NCBI RefSeq assembly: GCF_900107695.1
Contig: NZ_FNQP01000019.1
Location: 1-64,000 of the forward strand
Direction of reading: 5' to 3'
Source: Thiothrix caldifontis
Lineage (GTDB): Bacteria; Pseudomonadota; Gammaproteobacteria; Thiotrichales; Thiotrichaceae
DNA length: 64,000 bases
The notes under the pieces were generated by a model. It saw nothing but the letters and a program-made list of their open reading frames with translations. It was not told where the DNA came from and made no database searches. Both the position numbers and the translations under genes were made by a program. Positions 29,288 to 37,410 of the stretch are shown piece after piece (position 1 is the stretch's first letter; each line of letters begins with the position of its first letter).

Positions 29288-29504
29288 CGTTTTTCTCCAC
29301 AGTGTTATCTGCTAGCAGGTACTCCTGATCAACACCGGCAAACTCGATAAATTCCCCAGCTTTCTCCCAATCACTCCCCACCTCATCCCACCACGTGAGC
29401 ATTGTCGCAATCTCATCTGCCGTTTCTGCGGCAGAGACCGAACCTATACCACTCAACACCACCAGCAATGTGCCACACATCAATAGGATTCCTTTCCTTC
29501 GCAT
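29268..29504 (-). CDS. Small secreted protein of the sigma-factor operon
   Basis: This encodes 78 residues with a clear signal peptide (M-R-R-K-G-I-L-L-M-C-G-T-L-L-V-V-L-S-G-I-G-S-V-S-A, cut before A-E-T). An acidic mature part of about 50 residues is rich in Trp and Glu (W-W-D-E-V-G-S-D-W-E) and ends in a Gln tail. AAGGAG sits 6 bases before ATG 29504. It overlaps the DUF3106-like gene by 20 bp. I do not recognise a family. Its place between an anti-sigma-like gene and a DUF3106-like gene suggests a periplasmic partner of either. Confidence 0.65.
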   Translation of the reverse strand: MRRKGILLMCGTLLVVLSGIGSVSAAETADEIATMLTWWDEVGSDWEKAGEFIEFAGVDQEYLLADNTVEKNDEQQQQ

Positions 29505-29536
29505 TGTGTTCTCCTTAACTAACTTAAGTTACGTGG

Positions 29537-29950
29537 TTAACCGTATTCGGCCTCCAACCACTCATACATATCCAGATTCTCTAGCAACTCCATATCCTCA
29601 CTGGCGGTTAGAATCTCCATGACGTTCACATCCTCATCAACTGCTTTTGCATCCGTAAAATTATCGCCAGAGGCAACCGGTTCATCTGGATGCAATTTGA
29701 CAACATCCGGCAGCACCCATAGAGTCACTGCTAATGTGACAGCCGTTGCAACAGCAAATCCCCGTGAAAGCGATGAAGAATTAAAACACGCCGACCAATG
29801 GCGCTTTGGTTCCAATTCCAACGCTTGTAAACGTAACTGGGTCAACTTTGCCTGAGTCTGCCAATCCAGTCCTATAACAGCCTGATCCATCCCCTGTCTC
29901 ACGGCACTTACTAATAACTGCTCAGTAATTTCGTGTCTCATCTTTGTCAT
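29537..29950 (-). CDS. DUF3619-like membrane protein, candidate anti-sigma factor
   Basis: This encodes 137 residues: an N-terminal cytosolic helical part (E-I-T-E-Q-L-L-V-S-A-V-R-Q-G-M-D), one membrane helix (F-A-V-A-T-A-V-T-L-A-V-T-L-W-V-L), then an acidic periplasmic tail (D-M-E-L-L-E-N-L-D-M-Y-E-W). This layout is that of DUF3619 proteins, which regularly follow an ECF sigma gene. Its start overlaps the sigma factor stop by 4 bp (ATGA), with GGAG 7 bases upstream. An anti-sigma role is inferred from topology and position; no zinc-binding ZAS motif is visible. Confidence 0.68.
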   Translation of the reverse strand: MTKMRHEITEQLLVSAVRQGMDQAVIGLDWQTQAKLTQLRLQALELEPKRHWSACFNSSSLSRGFAVATAVTLAVTLWVLPDVVKLHPDEPVASGDNFTDAKAVDEDVNVMEILTASEDMELLENLDMYEWLEAEYG

Positions 29951-30552
29951 TGATAATCTCCCAGTTTTTTCCGCAAACTGTGGACGGCCCTTGAGTAATG
30001 TGTTTTTACGCTCCCTTCAGAGCACTTCATAATTTTTGCTGTTTCAGCAATGTCGTAACCTTCCCATCCCCTTAATAACAGCGCTTGCTGCTGACGCAGC
30101 GGTAATTGCCCTATTGCAGTCTGCATTAGCACACTCATTTCGTTCTGCAATAACTGACTTTCTGGCTCCAAAAACTGAGTCTGTACAACCTGATCTTCTA
30201 CATCGACATCCTCTTCTTCCGGGTTTTTGAAAAAAAATACTCGCCAGCGATTACGTACTTTCTGACGCCGATGCCAATCGTTAATTCGGCTGTGCAGAAT
30301 GGTATGAAATAACGCACCCCATTCGTTGTACGGATGTCCTGAATACTTCTGCACCAGTTTGAATAAGGCATCTTGTACAATATCCAGTGCCTCCTCTTCA
30401 TCCTGAGTTGCCAGACGTGCAATGATGAAGGCACGCCGACTCATATCCATCAGGAAATGATTCAGGCGTGTTGTATTATCCAAACTCTCATCTTTGTGCG
30501 AATCTCTCTCCAACTCCTCATTATGAGCAGTTATCAATGCCGCCATTCTCAT
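29947..30552 (-). CDS. ECF-type RNA polymerase sigma factor
   Basis: This encodes about 201 residues. Region 2 is seen in A-R-L-A-T-Q-D-E-E-E-A-L-D-I-V-Q-D-A-L-F-K-L and W-G-A-L-F-H-T-I-L-H-S-R-I-N-D-W-H-R-R. Region 4 contains L-P-L-R-Q-Q-Q-A-L-L-L-R and C-S-E-G-S-V-K-T-H-Y-S-R-A-V-H-S-L. A 30-residue acidic linker joins them. ATG 30552 has AAAGGA 5 bases upstream; the frame is open further to 30588. It heads a four-gene operon with a DUF3619-like membrane protein, a small secreted protein and a DUF3106-like protein. That set suggests control by an envelope signal, and these operons often promote their own transcription. Confidence 0.88.
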   Translation of the reverse strand: MRMAALITAHNEELERDSHKDESLDNTTRLNHFLMDMSRRAFIIARLATQDEEEALDIVQDALFKLVQKYSGHPYNEWGALFHTILHSRINDWHRRQKVRNRWRVFFFKNPEEEDVDVEDQVVQTQFLEPESQLLQNEMSVLMQTAIGQLPLRQQQALLLRGWEGYDIAETAKIMKCSEGSVKTHYSRAVHSLRKKLGDYQ

Positions 30553-30709
30553 CATATTCCTTTGAGTGCCCCTCGTTCCCCTGTCCATAACCGGGGACTC
30601 CAGTAGATTAACGCTGTAGTCATTTATAAGTTGACAGATTCCACTTAATTAGCTTTAGTTCTTCACAACACGAAATAATTCCTGCAAATATTTTTATGGA
30701 GAAATCAAG

Positions 30710-31579
30710 ATGCGCTGGAGAACAGGACGACAAAGCAACAATGTGGAAGACCGGCGTGGACAAGGCAGCAGTCGCGGCAAAGGGGGCATGAAAATCGGCT
30801 TACTCGGAACAATCGCCATTGTGCTGATTGGCTGGTACATGGGTGCAAACCCTATCCAACTATTAGGGCTAGTTGGGGGCGCTAATACCATCTTAGGCGG
30901 GTTTGGCGGTGGCAGCAGCAGTCAAGAAGTTACAACCGGCGTACCACAAGACGATGCAGGGCGATTCGCTTCCGTTGTCTTAGCATCGACTGAAGACGTG
31001 TGGAATCCCGTCTTCCGACAATTAGGTGGGCGCTATGTGGAACCAAAACTGGTGTTATTCACCGATAGCACTGACTCCGTATGTGGTTACTCTACAGCAG
31101 CAACAGGCCCTTTCTATTGCCCAGGCGACCAAAAAGTCTACATCGACCTCGGCTTTTTCCGTGAACTCCAAAACTTAGGTGCATCAGGTGATTTTGCCCA
31201 AGCCTATGTACTGGGGCATGAAATCGGGCATCACGTCCAGAATCTCATGGGTACAACAGACGAAGTAACCCGCTTACAAAACAGCATGAGTAAAACCGAC
31301 GGCAATGCTTTGTCAGTCGCTTTAGAACTACAAGCAGACTGTTATGCGGGTGTATGGGCACATCATGCCCACCAACAGTTCAATATTCTGGAGTCCGGTG
31401 ATATTGAAGAAGCCATTAACGCGGCGGGTTCTATCGGTGATGACCGCCTGCAACGCATGTCAGGGCGGCGCATCAATCCTGATTCCTTCACGCATGGCTC
31501 CTCAACACAGCGCATGGAATGGTTTCAGCGAGGGCTAAAATCCGGTGATTTAAAAAGCTGCAATACTTTTGGCAGTTAA
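30710..31579 (+). CDS. ypfJ: Neutral zinc metallopeptidase, YpfJ family
   Basis: This encodes 289 residues. A short basic N-terminus and one membrane anchor (I-G-L-L-G-T-I-A-I-V-L-I-G-W-Y) are followed by a Gly-rich linker and a periplasmic zinc peptidase domain. The zinc site is V-L-G-H-E-I-G-H-H with the family tail E-L-Q-A-D-C-Y-A-G-V-W, where E-x2-A-D supplies the third ligand. GGAG lies 8 bases before ATG 30710. It is divergent from the ECF sigma operon across about 157 bp, so regulation could be shared. Substrates of the family are not known. Confidence 0.93.
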   Translation: MRWRTGRQSNNVEDRRGQGSSRGKGGMKIGLLGTIAIVLIGWYMGANPIQLLGLVGGANTILGGFGGGSSSQEVTTGVPQDDAGRFASVVLASTEDVWNPVFRQLGGRYVEPKLVLFTDSTDSVCGYSTAATGPFYCPGDQKVYIDLGFFRELQNLGASGDFAQAYVLGHEIGHHVQNLMGTTDEVTRLQNSMSKTDGNALSVALELQADCYAGVWAHHAHQQFNILESGDIEEAINAAGSIGDDRLQRMSGRRINPDSFTHGSSTQRMEWFQRGLKSGDLKSCNTFGS

Positions 31580-32749
31580 TTAGCTTGGCAAGCTGTGGGC
31601 AAGGCGCTCTACCGCCTGCTCTAGCCGCGCTACACTGGTCGTATAGGCGAAACGCACATGGGTCGTTGCTTGATTGCTACCAAAATCAATCCCCGGTGTG
31701 AACACCACTCCCGTTTTATCCAACATAGCCGCACACAAACGTTGCGCATCATCACCAAAGCGCTCTGATCCAGCATAGATATAAAATGCACCTTGAGGTT
31801 CTGCTCGCACTGAAAAACCTAACGTTCGTAACGCAGGCAATAAAAAATCCCGCCGCCGTTGCAACGCCTGCCGTTGCGTTTCCATCACTGCCAAGGCTTC
31901 AGGCGTGAAGGCAGCCAATGCCGCGTATTGCGCGGGCGTTGATGCTGCTAGAAAAATGTTTTGTGCCAAACGATCCAGCGTTGCAACTGCCCATTCTGGC
32001 GCAACCACCCAACCCAAACGCCAACCCGTCATACCAAAGTATTTAGAGAAACTGTTAATCACCCAAATATTATCCGCATCCACCGCCAAGGCCGTTACAT
32101 CAGGTATGCCGTAGGTCAGCCCCTGATAAATTTCATCAACAATGAATTGTCCACCACGTGGCTGCACTTCCGCATAAAGCGCTGCTAATTGCGCCACACT
32201 CAATACTGTTCCGGTGGGATTAGCAGGTGTTGCCAACATCACGGCACGGGTGCTTTTCCTCCAATAGTGCTGAATGTGTTCAGGCGTTAATTGATAGGCC
32301 GTTTCCGCGCCCACGGGTAGCCCGGTGGCAATACCTTCAAACAAACGCACAAAATGGCGATTGCAGGGGTAGCCGGGATCAGTCATCAACACCTCATCAC
32401 CCGGATTCAACAGTGCACCTAGCACCAATTGCAATGCGCCGGAAGCACCCGGTGTAATCATAATGCGCTGCGGTGAAATATTTACCCCAAAACGACGGGC
32501 ATAATAATCTGCAATAGCTTCCCGCAAAGCAGGCAATCCACAGGCTGCCGTGTATTTCGTTTTCCCTGCTTGCAACGCTTTTACTCCCGCTTCCACAATC
32601 GGTGGCGGTGTTGGGAAATCAGGCTCCCCCACTTCCATATGGATGATGTCTTGCCCCGCAGCTTCACGCTGCCGCGCTTCTGCCAATAAGGCCATCACAT
32701 GGAATGATTGGATGTCCCGCATTCGTTCAGCGGCTATGCTATGCTTCAT
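31580..32749 (-). CDS. Class I/II PLP aminotransferase
   Basis: This encodes 389 residues of the aspartate/aromatic aminotransferase superfamily. Features are M-E-V-G-E-P-D-F-P-T-P, P-G-A-S-G-A-L-Q-L-V, A-T-P-A-N-P-T-G-T-V-L, the PLP lysine in N-S-F-S-K-Y-F-G-M-T-G-W-R, and R-F-A-Y-T-T near the end with the substrate-carboxylate Arg. No start has a good ribosome binding site; ATG 32749 is used because conserved sequence begins soon after. It is convergent with ypfJ (stops adjacent) and divergent from the M23 peptidase gene 36 bp away. The amino-acid substrate cannot be told. Confidence 0.88.
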   Translation of the reverse strand: MKHSIAAERMRDIQSFHVMALLAEARQREAAGQDIIHMEVGEPDFPTPPPIVEAGVKALQAGKTKYTAACGLPALREAIADYYARRFGVNISPQRIMITPGASGALQLVLGALLNPGDEVLMTDPGYPCNRHFVRLFEGIATGLPVGAETAYQLTPEHIQHYWRKSTRAVMLATPANPTGTVLSVAQLAALYAEVQPRGGQFIVDEIYQGLTYGIPDVTALAVDADNIWVINSFSKYFGMTGWRLGWVVAPEWAVATLDRLAQNIFLAASTPAQYAALAAFTPEALAVMETQRQALQRRRDFLLPALRTLGFSVRAEPQGAFYIYAGSERFGDDAQRLCAAMLDKTGVVFTPGIDFGSNQATTHVRFAYTTSVARLEQAVERLAHSLPS

Positions 32750-32785
32750 CGTATATTTTGTACCAACTTGATCAGGTCAATAAAA

Positions 32786-33589
32786 ATGAAAAAATGGTTA
32801 CTGTTAAGCATGGCGCTCTATTCTGCTAATGTGCTGGCTTTGCCACGTGAAAACCCCGTACCGGGTGGAATTGTACACATCCCTATTGCACCACTTTCTG
32901 ACCCAGCACCCATTGTACAATACGCTGGTAATCGGGTAACGGTTGTCCCGCAGGATTCGCAATGGCTGGCTATCATCGGCATTCCTCTCGATACGGAAGG
33001 TGACACGCAAAACGTCAACGTACAAGGGCAAGAGCCTATTGCCTTTCCCATCCAACCCAAGCAATACAAAACTCAGCGTATTACCATCAAAGATAAAAAC
33101 AAAGTAGAACCGGATGATGAATCCACTCAACGCATCCTTCGTGAACAAATGCTACAGCAACAACTCAAAACGCGTTTCAGCGTAGGTGAAGCACAATTAG
33201 ACTTTATCAAGCCCGTGCCGGGACGCGATACAGGACGCTTCGGCCTGAAACGTTTCATCAATAATCAACCACGCAATCCGCACAGTGGCATGGATATAGC
33301 GGCAGCAACTGGCACACCGGTTAAGGCAACCACCGCTGGCAAAGTTATACACACCGACGATTTCTTTTTCAGTGGCAATACTGTCTACCTTGATCACGGT
33401 GCAGGCGTGATTAGTATGTATGCGCACCTAAGTGAAATTCAGGTAGAAACCGGTGATATTGTTCAGCAAGGGGATATTATCGGCAAGGTAGGCAGCACTG
33501 GTAGAGCAACCGGCCCACATCTGCATTGGTCTGTGTATTTGAATGGTGAAGCTGTCGACCCAGCATTATTTCTATCGAACAAAAAATAA
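32786..33589 (+). CDS. Secreted M23 (LytM) peptidoglycan endopeptidase
   Basis: This encodes 267 residues with a signal peptide (M-K-K-W-L-L-L-S-M-A-L-Y-S-A-N-V-L-A). An N-terminal beta-rich region with P-G-G-I-V-H-I-P-I (Csd3/NlpD-like prodomain type) and a C-terminal M23 domain follow. The zinc ligands are H-S-G-M-D (His and Asp) and G-P-H-L-H-W (last His), with Y-A-H-L carrying another catalytic His. The motif set is complete, so it should be an active cross-link endopeptidase. It is divergent from the aminotransferase gene. A 517-bp gene-poor region follows. Confidence 0.9.
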   Translation: MKKWLLLSMALYSANVLALPRENPVPGGIVHIPIAPLSDPAPIVQYAGNRVTVVPQDSQWLAIIGIPLDTEGDTQNVNVQGQEPIAFPIQPKQYKTQRITIKDKNKVEPDDESTQRILREQMLQQQLKTRFSVGEAQLDFIKPVPGRDTGRFGLKRFINNQPRNPHSGMDIAAATGTPVKATTAGKVIHTDDFFFSGNTVYLDHGAGVISMYAHLSEIQVETGDIVQQGDIIGKVGSTGRATGPHLHWSVYLNGEAVDPALFLSNKK

Positions 33590-33720
33590 GCCGAGGGTTC
33601 AGGTTAGATTCATGGATTCAAGACTAGTATAGTCCCAACTTCAGCAGGAATCGCGAACTTGGGGTTTGTGGTAACGATTTCGTCGTCAGAAGTATCTGAA
33701 ATAAAAAATAAGCTTGTTCC

Positions 33721-33973
33721 GCCGTTCTGACACTCAATGGCATAAGAGATTCGGGATGACGGCACGCTGAAGTTACAATCTCAACCCCTACCCTTACAAC
33801 CGGCCATTTTATTGGGGAGCTGGTTGAATGGTGAGGATTGAGCAGTGAATGTACATTCGTAAACAGGGGGTTTACTTGCATTCATTACCGCAGCAATTTG
33901 CTACGGTGTTCTTGAGTTACCTTCGCAAAAAGCGAGTCTTTTCATGGCTCGCTTTTTTTTTGCCGTTCTGACA
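33721..33973. repeat. 12-bp direct repeats flanking a structured block
   Basis: GCCGTTCTGACA occurs at 33721-33732 and again at 33962-33973. The 229 bp between them carry the dyads and the terminator of this intergenic region. Such direct repeats could be a target duplication around a small insertion, or a duplication without mobility. No transposase or typical miniature element ends are visible. Confidence 0.45.
33927..33961 (+). terminator. Strong rho-independent terminator in the intergenic region
   Basis: AAAAAGCGAG (33927-33936) pairs with CTCGCTTTTT (33948-33957) across an 11-nt loop, and the T run continues to 33961. It is 338 bp after the M23 gene stop and 145 bp before the next gene. 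It may therefore end an unannotated RNA, or act as an attenuator for the downstream operon. Confidence 0.85.
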
Positions 33974-34106
33974 TAGACATTAACACCATTATACAGCTTT
34001 CGTTCATAAATAAAATCTTTTTGTGCGTCCAATACCGGAATAGAATAGGTTATCACTCGCCAGACACGCTACACTTAGCAACAGATTATAAAAAGGAGGA
34101 CATGTC

Positions 34107-34211
34107 ATGGCTTATGCCTTACGCAAGACGGTTGGTTTTATTCTTTTAGTGGTCACAGTTGGTGGCGTTAGTGTGCTATCCATCTTCAACTTATTTCCAC
34201 CGCTGTTCTAA
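34107..34211 (+). CDS. 34-residue single-pass membrane peptide
   Basis: ATG 34107 is preceded by a perfect AAGGAGG at 34093-34099 with 7 bases of spacing. The frame encodes M-A-Y-A-L-R-K-T followed by one hydrophobic helix (V-G-F-I-L-L-V-V-T-V-G-G-V-S-V-L) and a short tail F-N-L-F-P-P-L-F. The TAA stop is followed immediately by the XpaC-like gene, whose ATG is 11 bp beyond. The strong ribosome binding site, positive-inside topology and tight spacing argue that it is real and the first gene of the operon. I do not recognise a family. Confidence 0.6.
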   Translation: MAYALRKTVGFILLVVTVGGVSVLSIFNLFPPLF

Positions 34212-34222
34212 TGGGAGACACC

Positions 34223-35089
34223 ATGACCACGACCGTCAAATCGGCTGCCAAACGTTATGAGCCTACCATTCACAATGTCCGTTATGGCATCAAAGGCATT
34301 CTGCTTTATTTATTGCCGCTACCTGCCCTGATTACGGCTATCGGTTCACTGATGCGCGGTGACGTCATGGCTACGTTGGTAACGGGTGGGGTATTCGCCG
34401 CGTTCATGGTGGGCGCGAGTGTGGCTCGCCACGGTTTCCGGCTGGAAGGTGAATATGAGCGGCGTAAAATTGCCCGCGCACCATCGACTCCTTTCAAAAC
34501 CGTTGCCGCGCTTATTATCAGTATTGCCACGGGTATTTTAGACTGGTGGAGTTCCGACTATGCCATGAGCGGTATTTTGCCTGCGGGGTTGATTAGCGCA
34601 GTGACTTTCCTTGGATTTGCGTTGTATTACGGGTTAGACCCGCGTAAAGACAAAGCAGGCAATATTTCCATCGGCGTCACGATTGAAGAAGTCTTGGACG
34701 CACTCGATGCCGCCAATATAAAAATCGACGCCATCGAACAAGCACGCCGCCAAATTCCCAACCCTGAATTCAATGCCCGCCTGCAACGCATCACCAGCAA
34801 AGCCCGCGAAGTGCTCACCAGTATCGAAGATGACCCAACCCGCCTGTCACGCGCCCGCAAATTCCTCAAGGTCTATTTAGACGGCACACAACGTGTGACC
34901 GAAGGCTATGCACGCACGCATCAGGGAGAAAAGGCAGTTGCTCTGGAAACCAATTTCAGTCGTGTGCTGGATTCGATAGAGCAGACCTTTGCCGAACAAC
35001 AAGCAAAATTATTGGAAGACAACCATTTTGATCTGGACGTGCAAATCGAAGTCCTCGAAACCCAACTCAAACGCGAAGGCGTTCTCTAA
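34223..35089 (+). CDS. xpaC: XpaC-like membrane protein (toxic anion/stress operon)
   Basis: This encodes 288 residues. Four membrane helices lie in the first 140 residues (I-L-L-Y-L-L-P-L-P-A-L-I, V-T-G-G-V-F-A-A-F-M-V, V-A-A-L-I-I-S-I-A-T-G-I, and I-S-A-V-T-F-L-G-F-A-L-Y-Y). A cytosolic helical domain follows with the XpaC pattern T-I-E-E-V-L-D-A-L-D-A-A and D-P-T-R-L-S-R-A-R-K-F-L-K-V-Y-L-D-G-T. The family is known as 5-bromo-4-chloroindolyl phosphate hydrolysis protein, a name from a reporter phenotype rather than a proven enzyme. ATG 34223 has GGAG 5 bases upstream; ATG 34211 overlaps the previous stop. telA follows after 30 bp. Confidence 0.82.
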   Translation: MTTTVKSAAKRYEPTIHNVRYGIKGILLYLLPLPALITAIGSLMRGDVMATLVTGGVFAAFMVGASVARHGFRLEGEYERRKIARAPSTPFKTVAALIISIATGILDWWSSDYAMSGILPAGLISAVTFLGFALYYGLDPRKDKAGNISIGVTIEEVLDALDAANIKIDAIEQARRQIPNPEFNARLQRITSKAREVLTSIEDDPTRLSRARKFLKVYLDGTQRVTEGYARTHQGEKAVALETNFSRVLDSIEQTFAEQQAKLLEDNHFDLDVQIEVLETQLKREGVL

Positions 35090-35119
35090 TTAAGCGATAA
35101 ACTCAAGGAGAAGACCCCC

Positions 35120-36295
35120 ATGAATGAAACTCAAACAACCACCGCCACCGTAACCCAAACCGCGCCTGCCATCGTTCCCGGCACTGAACTCGCTCCCCTG
35201 CCAGAAATGACCACCGAACTGGTCGCTTACGCCCAAGCCGATGATACCAATAAAAGTAAACTCGAAAATATCATCGCGGAAATCGATATGAACGACCGCA
35301 GCAGCATTATGTTCTTCGGCACCAAAACCCAAGAGCAAATGACCGCCATTTCTGAAAAAATGCTCAACGGTGTCAAAAACAAAGACATCGGCTCCGCAGG
35401 CAAATCCCTGACCAATATGGTCGTTGCCATTAAAGGCTTCGACATTGATTCCCTCAACCCCAATGACGAACCCAGTTGGTGGGAAAAACTCATCGGCAAA
35501 GCCAAACCTGTCGTCGAATTCCTCAACAAATACGAAGAAGTCCGCAAGCAAATCGACACCATTACCGACGAGATGGAAGGTCACAAAACCCAGTTGCTGA
35601 CGGATGTAGTCACACTCGACAAGCTCTATGAAGCCAACCTCGACTTTTTCCACAACCTCGAAGCCTATATCGCCGCTGGTGAAGAAAAACTGCGTCGCTT
35701 GGAAACCAATGAAATCCCTGCACTGGTTGCCAAAGTCGAAGCCAATACCGCCGACATGATTTTGGCGCAAAACTTACGTGACTTGCGCAGTTCGCGTGAC
35801 GATCTGGAACGCCGCGTACACGATTTACGCCTGACCCGCCAAGTCGCGATGCAAAGTTTGCCCAGCATCCGTTTGGTGCAAGAAAACGACAAAACCTTGA
35901 TCAATAAGATCAATTCCACATTGATCAACACCGTGCCGTTGTGGAAAAACCAATTAGCGCAAGCTGTTACCATTTTCCGCATGAGCGATGCCGCCGAAGT
36001 CGTCAAAAAAGCATCGGATCTCACCAATGAATTGCTGGAAAAAAATGCCGAAACCCTGCGCATGGGCAATGCCGAAACCCGCAAACAAATGGAACGCGGC
36101 GTGTTCGACATTGCATCGGTGAAAAAAGCCAACCAAAGCCTGATCGACACCATCAACGACTCGCTGCGCATTGCCGACGAAGGCAAGGTCATGCGTGCTA
36201 AAGCCGAGGAAGAAATCAAGGTCATGGAAAGCGAACTGCGCCATGCGCTGACTTCCGCCAAAGCCAAGGCAGACAGCCCCCGCCAAGGAGTATAA
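35120..36295 (+). CDS. telA: TelA/KlaA-family toxic anion resistance protein
   Basis: This encodes a 391-residue soluble coiled-coil protein of the TelA family (tellurite resistance locus kilA). Family marks are L-N-P-N-D, W-W-E-K-L, L-D-K-L-Y-E-A-N, the central L-R-D-L-R-S-S-R-D-D-L-E-R-R-V-H-D-L-R-L-type segment, and S-L-P-S-I-R-L-V-Q-E-N-D. The biochemical function is unknown; relatives in Bacillus belong to cell-envelope stress regulons and accompany XpaC or Ter proteins. Here it follows xpaC and precedes an SPFH protein gene by 3 bp, so the three are almost certainly co-expressed. Confidence 0.9.
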   Translation: MNETQTTTATVTQTAPAIVPGTELAPLPEMTTELVAYAQADDTNKSKLENIIAEIDMNDRSSIMFFGTKTQEQMTAISEKMLNGVKNKDIGSAGKSLTNMVVAIKGFDIDSLNPNDEPSWWEKLIGKAKPVVEFLNKYEEVRKQIDTITDEMEGHKTQLLTDVVTLDKLYEANLDFFHNLEAYIAAGEEKLRRLETNEIPALVAKVEANTADMILAQNLRDLRSSRDDLERRVHDLRLTRQVAMQSLPSIRLVQENDKTLINKINSTLINTVPLWKNQLAQAVTIFRMSDAAEVVKKASDLTNELLEKNAETLRMGNAETRKQMERGVFDIASVKKANQSLIDTINDSLRIADEGKVMRAKAEEEIKVMESELRHALTSAKAKADSPRQGV

Positions 36296-36298
36296 ATC

Positions 36299-37396
36299 AT
36301 GGGATTATGGGACAAATTGATGGGTGAGTTTGTTGATGTCATCGAATGGACTGACAGCAGCAGCGACACCATGGTTTACCGTTTCGAGCGCCACGGCAAC
36401 GAAATCAAATACGGCGCGAAACTCACCGTGCGTGAGTCGCAAGTGGCGATTTTCGTCAACGAAGGTCAGGTAGCCGACGTACTCACCCCCGGCATGTACG
36501 TGCTGGAAACCCAAAACCTGCCGCTACTGTCCACCCTGCAACATTGGGATCACGGTTTCAGCAGCCCGTTCAAAGCTGAAGTCTATTTTTTCAACACCAA
36601 GCAGTTCACCAATCTGAAATGGGGAACGCGCAACCCGGTGATGATTCGTGACAGCGAATTCGGCGGGGTGCGCATTCGCGCCTTCGGTACGTATGGAATG
36701 CGCATTGACGATTCGCGCAAATTCATGCAAGAAATCATGGGGACGGATGGAAACTTCACCGTCGATGAAATCAGCGACCAGTTGCGCAATCTGATTGTGA
36801 CACGCTTTAGCAGTATCGTTGCCAGTGCGAATATTCCGGTGCTGGATATGGCAGCCAACTACGAACAATTGGGGCAATTCGTCACCCAGAAAATTGTCCC
36901 GGAATTTGCTGCTTATGGCCTGAAGCTCACCAATATTCTGGTGGAAAATATCTCCCTGCCCACTGAAGTCGAAGAAGCGCTCGACAAGCGTACCAGCATG
37001 GGCATGATCGGCAACCTCGACAAATACCTGCAATACCAAACCGCGCAAGGCATTGGTGAGGGCGGTTCCAACAGTGCGTTGGATATGGGCATGGGTTTTG
37101 CGGTTGCTAATAAAATGGCAGAAGTGCTGAACAAACCGGCAGCAGCAACACCACCACCGTTACCGGATACCGGCTGGCATGTTGCCAGCGGGCAGGAATC
37201 CAGTGGCCCGATTGGAATGCCACAATTGCAACAAATGGCGCAAAATGGGCAACTCACCGCCACAACGCTGGTGTGGCAAGCGGGCATGGCAAACTGGCAA
37301 GCAGCGGGGGAAACGGCAGCACTGCGGGGTTTGTTTGCTGGGCAAGTAACCCCACCGCCGATTCCACCGTCAGCGCCCCCTCACAGTAGCGAATAA
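36299..37396 (+). CDS. SPFH (YdjI/virion-core-like) protein with C-terminal GYF_2 domain
   Basis: This encodes 365 residues. Residues 1 to about 270 are an SPFH/band-7 type domain of the YdjI group, with V-I-E-W-T-D-S-S-S-D-T-M-V-Y-R, E-S-Q-V-A-I-F-V-N-E-G and I-R-A-F-G-T-Y. A Pro-rich linker joins it to a GYF_2/DUF4339 domain (G-W-H-V-A-S, G-P-I-G-M-P-Q-L, W-Q-A-G-M-A-N-W). The protein ends in a Pro-rich tail. There is no membrane helix, so it is probably a peripheral scaffold on membranes. Its neighbours are telA (3 bp before) and a zinc-ribbon membrane protein (14 bp after). In Bacillus, YdjI works with a zinc-ribbon partner, which matches this context. Confidence 0.85.
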   Translation: MGLWDKLMGEFVDVIEWTDSSSDTMVYRFERHGNEIKYGAKLTVRESQVAIFVNEGQVADVLTPGMYVLETQNLPLLSTLQHWDHGFSSPFKAEVYFFNTKQFTNLKWGTRNPVMIRDSEFGGVRIRAFGTYGMRIDDSRKFMQEIMGTDGNFTVDEISDQLRNLIVTRFSSIVASANIPVLDMAANYEQLGQFVTQKIVPEFAAYGLKLTNILVENISLPTEVEEALDKRTSMGMIGNLDKYLQYQTAQGIGEGGSNSALDMGMGFAVANKMAEVLNKPAAATPPPLPDTGWHVASGQESSGPIGMPQLQQMAQNGQLTATTLVWQAGMANWQAAGETAALRGLFAGQVTPPPIPPSAPPHSSE

Positions 37397-37410
37397 CAGT
37401 GCAGGCTTAA

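Larger units (their letters stand above)
33590..34106. other. 517-bp structured intergenic region
   Basis: No convincing protein gene lies here. The region holds several inverted repeats: AACTTCAGC (33637-33645) with GCTGAAGTT (33766-33774), GTCAGAA (33685-33691) with TTCTGAC (33725-33731), and a GGGGTT...GTAAC block (33661-33675) able to pair with GTTAC...AACCCC (33772-33788). A 12-bp perfect dyad GAATGTACATTC (33847-33858), a GTAAAC/GTTTAC stem (33859-33875) and a 21-bp imperfect dyad (33887-33907) come next. A strong terminator (33927-33961) and an AAGGAGG ribosome binding site for the next gene close the region. It may contain a small RNA or an attenuated leader. Confidence 0.5.

Noticed and set aside
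33624-33881. 85-codon minus-strand frame in the intergenic region
   Set aside because: No ribosome binding site, low-complexity Pro/Ser-rich product, and it overlaps the inverted repeats; treated as non-coding.
33590-34106. Region as tmRNA, 6S RNA, SRP RNA or RNase P RNA
   Set aside because: Conserved cores of these RNAs were not recognised in either strand.
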